Assembly: GCA_007753675.1 (NCBI GenBank)
Contig: CP036432.1
Location: 7,628,233-7,692,232, forward strand
Origin: Stieleria magnilauensis
GTDB taxonomy: Bacteria > Planctomycetota > Planctomycetia > Pirellulales > Pirellulaceae
DNA: 64,000 nucleotides
Reading direction: 5' to 3'
Part shown: positions 44,393 to 53,864 of the stretch, one piece after another
How the letters are laid out: each line of letters opens with the position of its first letter
How positions within the stretch are numbered: position 1 is the first letter of the stretch
The notes under the pieces: generated by a model
Database searches by the model: none
Told to the model about the DNA's origin: nothing
Seen by the model: the letters and a program-made list of their open reading frames with translations, nothing else
Program-made: the position numbers and the translations under genes

Positions 44393-47191
44393 TCATTCGC
44401 GATGCAAGTCATAGATCACGAGGGCCTCGGCCGCATGGCTGGCGGCTGGGTACTTGCGCCGCGCCGCTGGCAACGCGACAGCCGACGCATTGTCATCGAG
44501 TTTGTATCGATCGTGCAATCGGCGATGATGTTCTTGCGCCGCCTGGTCGCCTGCCAAACCCGCGATCTTGGCCAAGTTGGCATGTGCGGTCGCGTTTTCC
44601 GAGTCGAGTTCCAACACACGCAAGAACTCGGTACGTGAACGTTCCAGATCGCCTTGGAAACCCGCTTCGTCTCCCATCACGTCTTTCTGTTGCGCGATAT
44701 CCAACAGCGTCAGTGCCAATTCATTGCGAACGACGTAGTCCAGCGAGAAATCAAACCCCCGCTCGGGGACGCGGGTGTCCAGCGTGCCCTGCAGCAGTTT
44801 CGCGGCGGTCTCCAGGTTCCCCTGCTGTCGGTTCACCACGCCGCTCAACCAAGCATGCGTCCACGACGGCGGCGGGGGATCCATTTCGAGCGCTTCGGTC
44901 AAGCTGTCGGTCGCACCGTTCAAGTCACCTTCGGCAAACTGAACCCGCGCCAGATTCATCGGGCCGTCGGAACGTCCAAGCTCACGCACCCTGGTGAACG
45001 CTTCGGCGGCTTGTTTCTGTTCGGCTCTGCCCCTGAGCAACATGCCGATCCCGTAATCGTTCCAGCGTTGCCAGGTCGGAATCGGTTTCAGATCATCGGA
45101 CTGTTCGGCTTGAGCCCATTTGGGATCCAATGCCACGTGTTGATCGGTCACCGTCAGTGTCACTGCGTCACGCGCGATTTCGATGATCGGCAAATCGTTG
45201 GGATCGCCGACGTTGCCCAAGTCGAGTGGATCGCGCGCGGGATCGCGGTCGGCGCGGATGTAATCCAGGTACTCGGTGTCAAACTTTCGGTACAACAATC
45301 GCGCCGTGATCTCGATCGGCGCGTCGGAGCCTTGGGGGACGTTCAACAGGTAGTGGACCGTTTGACCGGCCCCCGGTGGGATTTGGTGTGCGTACAGCAC
45401 GGTGAAGATATCTTGGGCGTTGCGTCGATTGATGCGATTGCCTTCGCGGTCGACGACGAAGTTGTTGACGAAGTGGGACCACTCGTCGACCCGCTCCCGC
45501 TCGTCACGACTGCCGCTCTTGCCGATCACCTCCCCGTCTTGAATCGCGGTGAACTCGATCCAAATCTGATTCGAATCGGTGGTGCCTTGGGTGAAATGGT
45601 GACCCAGAGTTAACGTTCGCAGCACGGTTTCGACCAGGTAGGACTCGCCCTTGACGACGCTGACGCCCTGGTTGGGCAGCGGCGCGATCAACTCGCCTTC
45701 GATCGACCCGCCGCGTCGCAGACCGAACAGGTCCAGACGCAGCGAACCCTCGAGTAACTTGCGGTGCGCCTCGATGCCGTCCAGGTCACCGGTCCAGTAA
45801 GACAAGGCGGAATTGGCACTGGGGAACCGGTGGTCGTGGACGGCCAAGCCACCCAGTTCAGCGTTGTACTTTGCACCGAACTGGTCGCTGGCCCGCGCCG
45901 GCATGTGGCATTCGTTACAGTTTTCCTGGGCTTTGGGCGGATAATAAAAACTCCGCGCCCCGTGACCGGACACGCCGCTGAGCAGGTAGCTGTCGTAGTG
46001 ATTTTGACCACGCAGCCAGTCTTTGTAATGGGTCAATTCGCCGGGCAGAGACACCTTATGACAGGTGCCACAGAACTCGGCGGTCTTGTGAAACGGTTTC
46101 AACATTTCGGACTTGTGGAAGGCCGGTTTCGCCTTGACCATCAAATCGCTCAACGTTTGAAGCATGCCGTGATCGCTGTAGGCAAACGGGTAGTGCCGAG
46201 GTTCGTCGATCGTGTAATCCGCGTTGCCGACGTGTGAATCGATCGACTGAATCGCGTGGCACGAGGTGCAGGTGATTCCGGCATGGGCGGTCACGTCATC
46301 GACATCGTCGTAATTCGGGTCGTCGAACTTGCCTGAAAAGAAGGGAACCGGATCGTGACATCCGGCGCACCAACGCGAGGCTTGGACGGATCCGTCGCGT
46401 TGGGCGGCGACTCGCCGTGTCTCGCGGACCGACGCGCGATAGGCCGGGTTATTGAAACTGCTTAATTTGTGAACGCTGTGAACCCAGTCCTCGTGGATGT
46501 CGCTGTGGCAGCGCAAACAATAATCGTCGTTTTGTAAGACGTCTTGCGAAATGAATTTGCCCGTCGCCGTCGAGGCGAGCGAAGGCTGGAAGTACTTGTC
46601 GCCTTCGGCCGGCGCGATGCCTTCGCTGATCCGTGGATCGCTCGCTTGGAACGCCACCATCACCGCCACGAAACAGCCGATCGCCGCTGCGACGCGACGT
46701 CCGATGTGCCACTTGATCCGAGGACCGACCAAGCGATGCAGCCAGTACAGCCAAATGGCGATCAGCGGCGTCAGCAAATGCGCCCAGTAGATGACGCTTC
46801 GGACCGAAGGGTTGACGATGTTGAGCGAGCCGATCCGCGTCAGCAAGACGCCGCTGATCAGAATGATCAACGCGACGGCCAGCAATGCGTAACCGATCTT
46901 GACCGCGCGGCGATTGCGTCGATCCTTGGCACGCCACATGTGCGCGAATCCAAAAATCACCACCGGCAAAATGAGCAACAGACCGAGCCCGAGATGGCCC
47001 AGGAACATCAGCTGATAAAAATGCGACTCGTAGACCTGGCCGGTGAAAACCTGCAGCCACGTGACGCCGGTCAAGTACAGTCCGTTGGCAGCCAACACAC
47101 CGAACAGCGTCAACACGACGTACAGCATGACCCGCAAGCGAGGCGTGATGACGCGCCGAGGTTTCTTGGTGGGAGCGGGAGATGCGGTCAT
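44393..47191 (-). CDS. Membrane pentaheme cytochrome c with TPR-like C-terminus
   Basis: 932 residues. Residues 1-180 carry five membrane helices. Five CXXCH heme sites follow: CLRCH (225), CAGCH (275), CTSCH (308), CGTCH (374) and CNECH (425), in a cytochrome c-554/NapC-like arrangement with several extra His that could be distal ligands. Residues about 740-915 form TPR-like helices (RAEQKQAAEAFTRVRELG, EGDLNGATDSLTEALEMD). The layout suggests electron transfer from the quinone pool to a periplasmic or surface acceptor. No substrate-binding site for a known reductase is evident. Confidence 0.85.
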   Translation of the reverse strand: MTASPAPTKKPRRVITPRLRVMLYVVLTLFGVLAANGLYLTGVTWLQVFTGQVYESHFYQLMFLGHLGLGLLLILPVVIFGFAHMWRAKDRRNRRAVKIGYALLAVALIILISGVLLTRIGSLNIVNPSVRSVIYWAHLLTPLIAIWLYWLHRLVGPRIKWHIGRRVAAAIGCFVAVMVAFQASDPRISEGIAPAEGDKYFQPSLASTATGKFISQDVLQNDDYCLRCHSDIHEDWVHSVHKLSSFNNPAYRASVRETRRVAAQRDGSVQASRWCAGCHDPVPFFSGKFDDPNYDDVDDVTAHAGITCTSCHAIQSIDSHVGNADYTIDEPRHYPFAYSDHGMLQTLSDLMVKAKPAFHKSEMLKPFHKTAEFCGTCHKVSLPGELTHYKDWLRGQNHYDSYLLSGVSGHGARSFYYPPKAQENCNECHMPARASDQFGAKYNAELGGLAVHDHRFPSANSALSYWTGDLDGIEAHRKLLEGSLRLDLFGLRRGGSIEGELIAPLPNQGVSVVKGESYLVETVLRTLTLGHHFTQGTTDSNQIWIEFTAIQDGEVIGKSGSRDERERVDEWSHFVNNFVVDREGNRINRRNAQDIFTVLYAHQIPPGAGQTVHYLLNVPQGSDAPIEITARLLYRKFDTEYLDYIRADRDPARDPLDLGNVGDPNDLPIIEIARDAVTLTVTDQHVALDPKWAQAEQSDDLKPIPTWQRWNDYGIGMLLRGRAEQKQAAEAFTRVRELGRSDGPMNLARVQFAEGDLNGATDSLTEALEMDPPPPSWTHAWLSGVVNRQQGNLETAAKLLQGTLDTRVPERGFDFSLDYVVRNELALTLLDIAQQKDVMGDEAGFQGDLERSRTEFLRVLELDSENATAHANLAKIAGLAGDQAAQEHHRRLHDRYKLDDNASAVALPAARRKYPAASHAAEALVIYDLHRE

Positions 47192-47323
47192 GGGAAAAGC
47201 GGAGGGAGGTTGCTGCAGAGGGGGGCGGTCAAAGGGCTGATCTTTCGCTGACGCCTCGCAGGCGTTGTCCGCCAGAGTCCATGGTTGCGAAGAATCTGGT
47301 TCGCTCCACCTACTACGACGCAG

Positions 47324-47343
47324 CCAAACCGCTTTCGGTTTGG
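47324..47343. terminator. CCAAACCG-CTTT-CGGTTTGG hairpin
   Basis: A perfect 8-bp stem with a 4-nt loop lies in the 195-bp gap between the FG-GAP lipoprotein gene and the cytochrome gene. A weaker hairpin ACGCCT-CGC-AGGCGT is at 47251-47265. Neither has a T-tract, so they may attenuate or process the message rather than end it. Confidence 0.4.
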
Positions 47344-47386
47344 TCCGTCCGCTCCCGATGCGACGTTTTTCCGCGGCTGCTTCCTG

Positions 47387-50300
47387 CTAACCGGCATCGA
47401 CGGTCGTTAAAAACGGTTTGTCGCTGGGCTGACCACGATTCCAAAACGCTCGGAACGATTGGCGGCGACGCAGCGAATCCGCGTTCTTGCGTTCGACCGA
47501 GTCAAATTGATCGGCCGACTCCGCCGTCGGGGGGTAGCCTCGCATGTCCCGAATCGGCAACGGTCCGATGGACTGCCCGGTCAGGGTGTTCAGGTCGGCG
47601 TCCTTGTCCCAGCCCACACAGTGCAAGATGAAATCGCGTTTCCAACCGTCTGGCAGCGTCTGCTCGGGGGCGCGAAACCGCATCCGGATTTCATCGCCGC
47701 CGCTGATCACGACCATCGAGTCATCCCACTCGCGTAGTCGTTCGGTGCAGTCGCCGAATTGGGTCACCGTGCCACGTAGCGGCGGCCATTTCGGTTGCGA
47801 ATCGGCTTGCCCGTAGTCGTAGGTTTCCGGACGTGTCGAGTCCGCATGGATGCGTTTGGAGAATCCATGGAACGCGACTTCGGCGTCGATCATCGGCATC
47901 GGCTGAGTCACGCTGGACGCCGGATCGTTCTGGATCGCCAGCGAGGCTGTGTCCCAATAGATTTGCGCGCTGGTGCGGACGCGAAGGCGTGGATCGTCCG
48001 GCTGCAGGTGCTCGGAAACGTCGACGACGATCGTCTTGGTCTTGCCGCCTGGAAAACCCATGAACTCGATCGCGTTTCGCCAGCCCGATTCGGTCGATGC
48101 ATCGGGCACCCACACCGACGGGAACTCGATCGCCGGCAGTTCGGGGTTTTGGTCGATTTGAATGTTCAACGACGTGTCGGTCGGCAAGATCCAACCGCGG
48201 AGCACGAGATAGACCGCCTTCTTGTCGCCGCCGCTGAGCTGTTGTTTGACCGCGTCACCGAAATCCAAATCGATCCAGTGCGGCGGGCAAAGTCCCTGTC
48301 GAATCCGTCGGTCAAAGCCTTGGACGTAGCGTTCATCGGCCGAGGTCAACAATTCAGTCACGTCGTTTGCGCGGGTGTCCGAGGCGACGGCGACCGGATG
48401 CAACTCGTTTTCATCAAAGGAAAAAATGGTCGGAGTCGCGACGCTGGGGGGGCCGACTTTTTCGTTGGAATAGATCGCGACGTCGGCGGGGTGGTCGACG
48501 GCGGTCAATTCAATCTTGTCGACGTAGGCGACTTCCCACAGTTCTTCAGTCAATCGAAACTCGTATTCGCCGTTTTCGTGTTGACGCACCAAGTCGCCGT
48601 CAATTTTCAGATACTCCCACGGTCGATCCGGCTGGACGACGCCGGCGGCGACTTGCAGTCCTAACGGAGCCGCCCACAAACAGTCGGTGACGAATGCAAA
48701 CCGGTCTCCGTCCCAGCTGTACAGGTACGGGCACGATCCCTTCAGCGTTTGCTCTTCCTCGATGATCGAGTCGACTTCGGGGCTGCGGATCGTTTGCGTC
48801 AATCCATTGGGCATGATGACACGGATGGTGTCGGCCGAGTCGAATCCGTCCATGCCGAAATGTGTCCCCGGTCCACGGACGATCCGGCTTCGATAGTGTG
48901 GCCCGAAACGCAGTTCCAGGACCGAACCGATTGCGTAGTGGTTCACACGTCCACTCGCCGCGGCGTTGTCGGCGATGCCTTTGAAACGAACCGAAATCTG
49001 GTGGGCGTCTCCGGCAGACTGGTTGATGCCGACTTGGATGTCACTGCCGCTGAGCGCTACAAGGTCGATGCGGCCATCGCTGTTGAAGTCAGCGGCGGCG
49101 CCGGCCGTCAGGTTCTCGGGCAGGTCGGTGTCCGTGTTGACGACATTGATTCCCCACGGGCCGAGTTTCAGCGTTTGCGCCGACTTGGGGGATGACGCGG
49201 CGCCGATCCACTCGAGATAGGAATCGTTGTCAAAGTCAGCCAAGACCGGCCGCGATGGAAAGCCTGGACCCGTTTCGACACGGTCGACAGTCCAGACCCC
49301 GATGTCGGCTGAGTTTCCGAAGGCGACCATCGATTGTTGGCTGGACGTTGCGATGACATCCCAGCCGACGTTGGCGTCCACGTCTTCGACCACGATGCTC
49401 AGTGAGCGATCGTCTTCGGCGACCGGCAGCGGCGGCACGTCGTCTAGGGTTCGGAAGCGGAATTGCAGGTGCAACAGGTTTTCCAAAATGCTGACCCGTC
49501 CGGACTGGTGGATGGCCAAGACGTCCAGGTCGATGTCGCGGTCCAGGTCGGCAATCGTCATGTCGGCGATCGGATCGTCGGCGTCTACGGTGCTGGTTCC
49601 GATGGGAGCTTCGAAAAAGGTACGGTTGCCGCGATTGATCCAGACACGGATCTGGCCGTCCGCCGGCGCGACGATCAAATCCAAGTCGCCGTCGCCTTCC
49701 AAGTCGCCGGTCGTCACGGCCGAAATCGCCGGCAGATCTTCCAGCCCGGTCGTCTTATCGACCAACGTCAATCGCTTGTCGGCGGGAGTTTCGCTGCGGG
49801 TATCGATTTGAACCAGACGCAAACCGAACGGGCCGTACGCGACCAAGGCGGGTAACGTGTCGTGGCGTGCCTTGGTTGAATAGTCACGTTCGGTTTGATC
49901 GTCGGCAACCGGTTCGCTGCGTTTGATGCGATCGGAATCACTGCTGTCGACCATGAATAAATCCGCGGCCACCAAACCGCTCGGTGTAACGCCGAGATCG
50001 AGTTCGGCGACCGCTTCCCAGGCATCATCTTGTTGCGTCAGCAATCTCAGTTTTCCGTCGCTGGTGACGGCGGCCAGATCCATTTTGAAATCCAGATCCG
50101 CGTCCAACGGTAACACTGCTGCGGCGTCACCTGCGGACGAAAACTCAAACGAGATCGCGGTCTCGTCACCGGCGATCGGTTTGGCGGTGGCGATTTCGGT
50201 GCTCAACTGACGGACGGTGTCGAAGTTCAGTCGGTCCAACGGGTGGGGCGATGTTCGGCGCCGATCGGTGCGGACAATCTCCAGCGGATTCAAGACGTTC

Positions 50301-51259
50301 GACCACAAGACGGAGGACTGGTCGGCTTTGGCCCAGTCCCCCTTCTCGATCGCCTCTTTGATTTGATTGACCAGGTCTTCCGGTGAGAGTCCGATCGGTT
50401 TGGTGTACGCGGCCAAGGTCGGCTCGACGGCTTGGGCCAGCCGCCAGGTGCGATCGACCAGTTCGGCAGCGGACGGATCTTGGTTGTCGATCGACAAACG
50501 CAGTGCCCGCAGCGCCAGGAACAGATTGTCATCGTTTTCGTCAGAAAGTCGTCGCAGCGACTTGGCGGCCGGTTTCAAGACGGAATCTGGTAGCCCATCG
50601 ACGGGGTCGGACATCTTTTCCAACAGGTCGATCAGCGGTCCGCCCAAGATGACGGCCCTGGGGTCTTCGCCCATCGGTCCATCGATGGCTTGGGTTAGAC
50701 GCGTGAACAGATCGCGGCGCAGCGATTTGCCGATTGTTGTCCCAAGTAGTGCCGCCTCGTGTGCGTCGATGCGGCTGTTCAGCCACCGTTTGGTGATCTC
50801 ATCGCCGGAATTTTTCTGATAATCTTCGATCGCCTTTCGCGCCGCTTCGATCGCGTCGGGAAGCCGCGCGCGTGCCGCCTGTTTTTCTTCGCTGGATTTG
50901 ACCGAGTCGGTCGCCGCGGCGGTCAGCATGTCGACCGCCAGCACGGCGTTGAGGGCCCGGTTGAGTGCCACCGAGGGGTCGTCGGAAAACTGATTTCGCA
51001 GCCCCGACCAGAGCTGTTCGGCCTGCTCGGGTTCCATGTTTTCCGTCGCCGCGAGCGCCTGGTTGATTTTTACCAGGTTCGCCTCCGATTCACTGTTGAG
51101 CGGTGGCGTGGTACCGTTTCCGTTTCCGCCAGGGTCTCGAGTGCAGCTGCAACCGGCAAACGTCAACGTGATGGATGTTGCGACCGCGGCGAAGGCGAAG
51201 GTCAAGTGCCGATGCAGGTTCGGGCGGTTCGTCGGGGGTGCGTTCACGATGTATGCCAT
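47387..51259 (-). CDS. Giant FG-GAP/ASPIC-like lipoprotein
   Basis: 1290 residues from the ATG at 51259. That start puts a lipoprotein signal in order, with lipobox FAGC (Cys about 36); an ATG at 51292 is possible but has no ribosome-binding site. A helical region (about 60-330) precedes FG-GAP repeats (VTTGDLEGDGDLDLIVAPAD, IADLDRDIDLDVLAIH, ADFNSDGRIDLVALSG). An ASPIC-like stretch follows (GSVLELRFGPHYRSR, DTIRVIMPNGLTQTI) and an unassigned C-terminal half of about 450 residues. It is the first gene of the cytochrome/ASPIC set and may form the outer face of that complex. Confidence 0.8.
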   Translation of the reverse strand: MAYIVNAPPTNRPNLHRHLTFAFAAVATSITLTFAGCSCTRDPGGNGNGTTPPLNSESEANLVKINQALAATENMEPEQAEQLWSGLRNQFSDDPSVALNRALNAVLAVDMLTAAATDSVKSSEEKQAARARLPDAIEAARKAIEDYQKNSGDEITKRWLNSRIDAHEAALLGTTIGKSLRRDLFTRLTQAIDGPMGEDPRAVILGGPLIDLLEKMSDPVDGLPDSVLKPAAKSLRRLSDENDDNLFLALRALRLSIDNQDPSAAELVDRTWRLAQAVEPTLAAYTKPIGLSPEDLVNQIKEAIEKGDWAKADQSSVLWSNVLNPLEIVRTDRRRTSPHPLDRLNFDTVRQLSTEIATAKPIAGDETAISFEFSSAGDAAAVLPLDADLDFKMDLAAVTSDGKLRLLTQQDDAWEAVAELDLGVTPSGLVAADLFMVDSSDSDRIKRSEPVADDQTERDYSTKARHDTLPALVAYGPFGLRLVQIDTRSETPADKRLTLVDKTTGLEDLPAISAVTTGDLEGDGDLDLIVAPADGQIRVWINRGNRTFFEAPIGTSTVDADDPIADMTIADLDRDIDLDVLAIHQSGRVSILENLLHLQFRFRTLDDVPPLPVAEDDRSLSIVVEDVDANVGWDVIATSSQQSMVAFGNSADIGVWTVDRVETGPGFPSRPVLADFDNDSYLEWIGAASSPKSAQTLKLGPWGINVVNTDTDLPENLTAGAAADFNSDGRIDLVALSGSDIQVGINQSAGDAHQISVRFKGIADNAAASGRVNHYAIGSVLELRFGPHYRSRIVRGPGTHFGMDGFDSADTIRVIMPNGLTQTIRSPEVDSIIEEEQTLKGSCPYLYSWDGDRFAFVTDCLWAAPLGLQVAAGVVQPDRPWEYLKIDGDLVRQHENGEYEFRLTEELWEVAYVDKIELTAVDHPADVAIYSNEKVGPPSVATPTIFSFDENELHPVAVASDTRANDVTELLTSADERYVQGFDRRIRQGLCPPHWIDLDFGDAVKQQLSGGDKKAVYLVLRGWILPTDTSLNIQIDQNPELPAIEFPSVWVPDASTESGWRNAIEFMGFPGGKTKTIVVDVSEHLQPDDPRLRVRTSAQIYWDTASLAIQNDPASSVTQPMPMIDAEVAFHGFSKRIHADSTRPETYDYGQADSQPKWPPLRGTVTQFGDCTERLREWDDSMVVISGGDEIRMRFRAPEQTLPDGWKRDFILHCVGWDKDADLNTLTGQSIGPLPIRDMRGYPPTAESADQFDSVERKNADSLRRRQSFRAFWNRGQPSDKPFLTTVDAG

Positions 51260-51292
51260 CCGTTGGGACCATTCATTAAAAAGGTTTGACAT

Positions 51293-52147
51293 ATGAAAGT
51301 AGCAAAATTCTTTGATGCTTCCGACACGATTCGCGTCGGACTGGTCCGCGAAAACGAATTATTTCCGTTGGTGATGACCGATGAAATCGCAAGCCTTTCG
51401 GATCTGATCGCCCATTCCACGCCAATTGCTGCTGCCGAATCACTGCAAACCGAAGCCGCGATCGAGATCGATGAGCAACTGCGATGGCTGCCGCCGATCG
51501 ACCATCAGGAAGTCTGGGCGGCGGGCGTCACCTACAAGCGTTCGCAAACGGCACGGATGGAGGAGTCCGAAGCCGCTGCGTCGTGCTACGACCGCGTCTA
51601 CAACGCCGATCGCCCCGAATTGTTTTTCAAGGCGACTCCCCATCGTGTGTCTGGTTACGGGCAACCGTTGCGGATTCGATCCGATGCCAGTTGGAACGTG
51701 CCCGAACCCGAAATCACGCTGGTGATCAGCCCCCAAATGCGGATCGTGGGATTGACCGTGGGCAATGACATGAGTTCGCGAGACATCGAAGGCGAAAACC
51801 CGCTCTATCTGCCGCAAGCGAAGTGTTATGACCAGTGTGCCGGGCTGGGGCCATGGATCACCTTGTTCGACACCTTGCCGCCGGCGGATTCGATTGGCGT
51901 CGACTTGCAGATCGTCCGCGACGGCCAAACGGTGTTCGATCAACAAACCAGCGGCGGCCAGATGGCACGAACGTTTGAAAACTTGGTCGACTGGCTCGCC
52001 AGAGACAATTCGTTTCCCGCCGGTGCATTTCTGATGACCGGGACGGGGATCGTGCCCACCAGCGATTTCACACTGCTGCCCGGCGACATCGTCAATATCA
52101 CCATCGACGGCGTCGGCACGCTCAGTAATCCGATCATTCAGGGGTAG
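51293..52147 (+). CDS. FAH-family hydrolase, 2-keto-3-deoxy-pentonate dehydratase-like
   Basis: 284 residues. The fumarylacetoacetase fold is shown by EPEITLVISPQMRIVGLTVG, NDMSSRDIEGENPLYLPQAK and the C-terminal FLMTGTGIVPTSDFTLLPGD; metal ligands lie in EPE and the following Asp. NDMSSRDIEGENPLYLPQAK is close to 2-dehydro-3-deoxy-D-arabinonate dehydratases, which make alpha-ketoglutarate semialdehyde. The next gene encodes an enzyme that would oxidise it. An AAGG site precedes the ATG, and the start abuts the minus-strand start as CATATG. Confidence 0.8.
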   Translation: MKVAKFFDASDTIRVGLVRENELFPLVMTDEIASLSDLIAHSTPIAAAESLQTEAAIEIDEQLRWLPPIDHQEVWAAGVTYKRSQTARMEESEAAASCYDRVYNADRPELFFKATPHRVSGYGQPLRIRSDASWNVPEPEITLVISPQMRIVGLTVGNDMSSRDIEGENPLYLPQAKCYDQCAGLGPWITLFDTLPPADSIGVDLQIVRDGQTVFDQQTSGGQMARTFENLVDWLARDNSFPAGAFLMTGTGIVPTSDFTLLPGDIVNITIDGVGTLSNPIIQG

Positions 52148-52211
52148 GCAGTTGTTCGCGCCCATCGGCTGATCGCCTGTCCCATTCAACACTAAACCCA
52201 GGAGCCTCAAC

Positions 52212-53789
52212 ATGACCGCAAAAGTACTCCTCGCCGGAACCTGGCGTGACGCCGATTCGGTCGGCACGTTCCAAGCGACCAACCCGAACACCAACGAAAA
52301 GCTGCCCACCGAGTTTCCGATCAGCTCGTGGGCCGATTGCGATGCCGCGCTGGATGCCGCCGCCGGAGCGGCTCGCGAAATGCGAACACTTCCCGCCGCG
52401 AAGATCGCGGAGTTTTTGGATCTGTACGCCGACAAGATCGACGCGGCCAAAGACAGTCTGGTCGAGGCGGCACACGCCGAAACCGGTTTGGCCAAGTCAC
52501 CGCGACTGGCCGATGGAGAGTTGCCACGAACCAGTGGCCAACTTCGTTCCGCCGCAGAATCCTGTCGCAGCGGCGATTGGGCGATGGCAACGATCGACAC
52601 CGCCGCCGGGATTCGCTCCTGCTACGAGCCGCTCGGACCGATCTGTGTGTTCGGTCCCAATAACTTTCCCTTTGCCTTCGGGTCGGTTTCCGGCGGAGAC
52701 TTTGCCGCGGCGATTGCGGCAGGCAATCCCGTCATCGGCAAAGCCAACAGTTCCCACCCCGAAACGACGCGACTGTTTGCAGAACTTGCTTTGGAAGCCG
52801 CAAACGAAACCGGCATGCCCTCTGCCACCGTCCAGTTGATCTATCGCACCGGACACGCCGACGGCGAACGTTTGGTCGCCGATCCACGCGTCGGTGCGAC
52901 CGGGTACACGGGCAGCCGATCAGCCGGATTGAAACTCAAGGCGGCCGCCGACGCGGCCGGCAAGCCGATCTATTTGGAACTTTCCAGCGTCAACCCGGTC
53001 GTCTTGTTGCCGGGCGCCCTGGCCGCCCGCGGCGATGAAATTGTCGACGAGTTTTGCGGCAGCGCGTTGATGGGATCCGGCCAGTTTTGCACCAATCCCG
53101 GCGTGGTGTTGGCGATCGCCGGTGAAGGCACTGACAAATTCATCGCCGCGGTCAAAGAACGCTTTGCCGGCTCGCCCGCGGGAACATTGTTGTCACCCGC
53201 CGTTGCCGGAAGCTTGAAAGACAGCATCGAGAAACTTTGCGGGTTTGGCGCGGAGTTGTTGGTCGGCGGCGGCGAGGTTGAAGCCGGCCGATGCGCGCTG
53301 GCCAACACGTTGATGACCGCGACGGGAAAACAGTTTCTAGACGACCCCGAAGGGTTCCAGACCGAAGCGTTCGGCAATGCATCGCTGGTCGTGGTCACCA
53401 AGGACCTGGACGAACTTTGCAGCGTGCTGGCCAGCTTGGAAGGCAACTTGACCGGCTGCGTTTACAGCGATCCGGCCGGCAGCGACGATGCGTCGTACGA
53501 CCAGGTGGCGTTCGAATTGACGCCGAAGGTCGGGCGGGTGCTCAACGACAAGATGCCGACCGGAGTCGCCGTCTCGGCCGCGATGAATCACGGCGGACCC
53601 TATCCGGCGACCGGGCACCCGGGTTTCACCGCCGTCGGCGTCCCCGGATCGTTGCTGCGGTTCGGGAAACTGACCAGCTATGACAACGTCCGGCCGGAAC
53701 GATTGCCGGCGTTGTTGGCGGACAAGAACCCGACCGGCCAAACCCCACGCCGGATCGACGGCGCGTGGACGACGGCGGATGTGTCGTGA
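52212..53789 (+). CDS. Alpha-ketoglutarate-semialdehyde-type aldehyde dehydrogenase
   Basis: 525 residues, NADP+-type ALDH family. Cofactor and catalytic motifs are FGPNNFPFAFGSVSGGDFAA, Lys in VIGKANSSHPET, Glu in YLELSSVNPVV and the nucleophile Cys in MGSGQFCTNPG. This form matches 2,5-dioxovalerate (alpha-ketoglutarate semialdehyde) dehydrogenases of the KGSADH group. With the FAH gene 64 bp upstream it completes the last two steps of a Weimberg-like oxidative pentose pathway to alpha-ketoglutarate. A GGAG site lies just before the ATG. The sugar dehydrogenase and first dehydratase are not here. Confidence 0.85.
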   Translation: MTAKVLLAGTWRDADSVGTFQATNPNTNEKLPTEFPISSWADCDAALDAAAGAAREMRTLPAAKIAEFLDLYADKIDAAKDSLVEAAHAETGLAKSPRLADGELPRTSGQLRSAAESCRSGDWAMATIDTAAGIRSCYEPLGPICVFGPNNFPFAFGSVSGGDFAAAIAAGNPVIGKANSSHPETTRLFAELALEAANETGMPSATVQLIYRTGHADGERLVADPRVGATGYTGSRSAGLKLKAAADAAGKPIYLELSSVNPVVLLPGALAARGDEIVDEFCGSALMGSGQFCTNPGVVLAIAGEGTDKFIAAVKERFAGSPAGTLLSPAVAGSLKDSIEKLCGFGAELLVGGGEVEAGRCALANTLMTATGKQFLDDPEGFQTEAFGNASLVVVTKDLDELCSVLASLEGNLTGCVYSDPAGSDDASYDQVAFELTPKVGRVLNDKMPTGVAVSAAMNHGGPYPATGHPGFTAVGVPGSLLRFGKLTSYDNVRPERLPALLADKNPTGQTPRRIDGAWTTADVS

Positions 53790-53839
53790 TGGTGTCGCCC
53801 GGGTGGGATAGGTTGTGGATGCCTACGAGCCTGTCCGTC

Positions 53840-53864
53840 CGTTTCGCTGCGAAGCAGCGAAACG
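53840..53864. repeat. Perfect 11-bp-stem hairpin at the left edge of the array
   Basis: CGTTTCGCTGC, loop GAA, GCAGCGAAACG. Only the first unit keeps the full stem; later units keep just the GCTGC-GAA-GCAGC core. It lies 50 bp after the dehydrogenase stop and may be a terminator-like hairpin or the original module from which the array grew. Confidence 0.75.
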
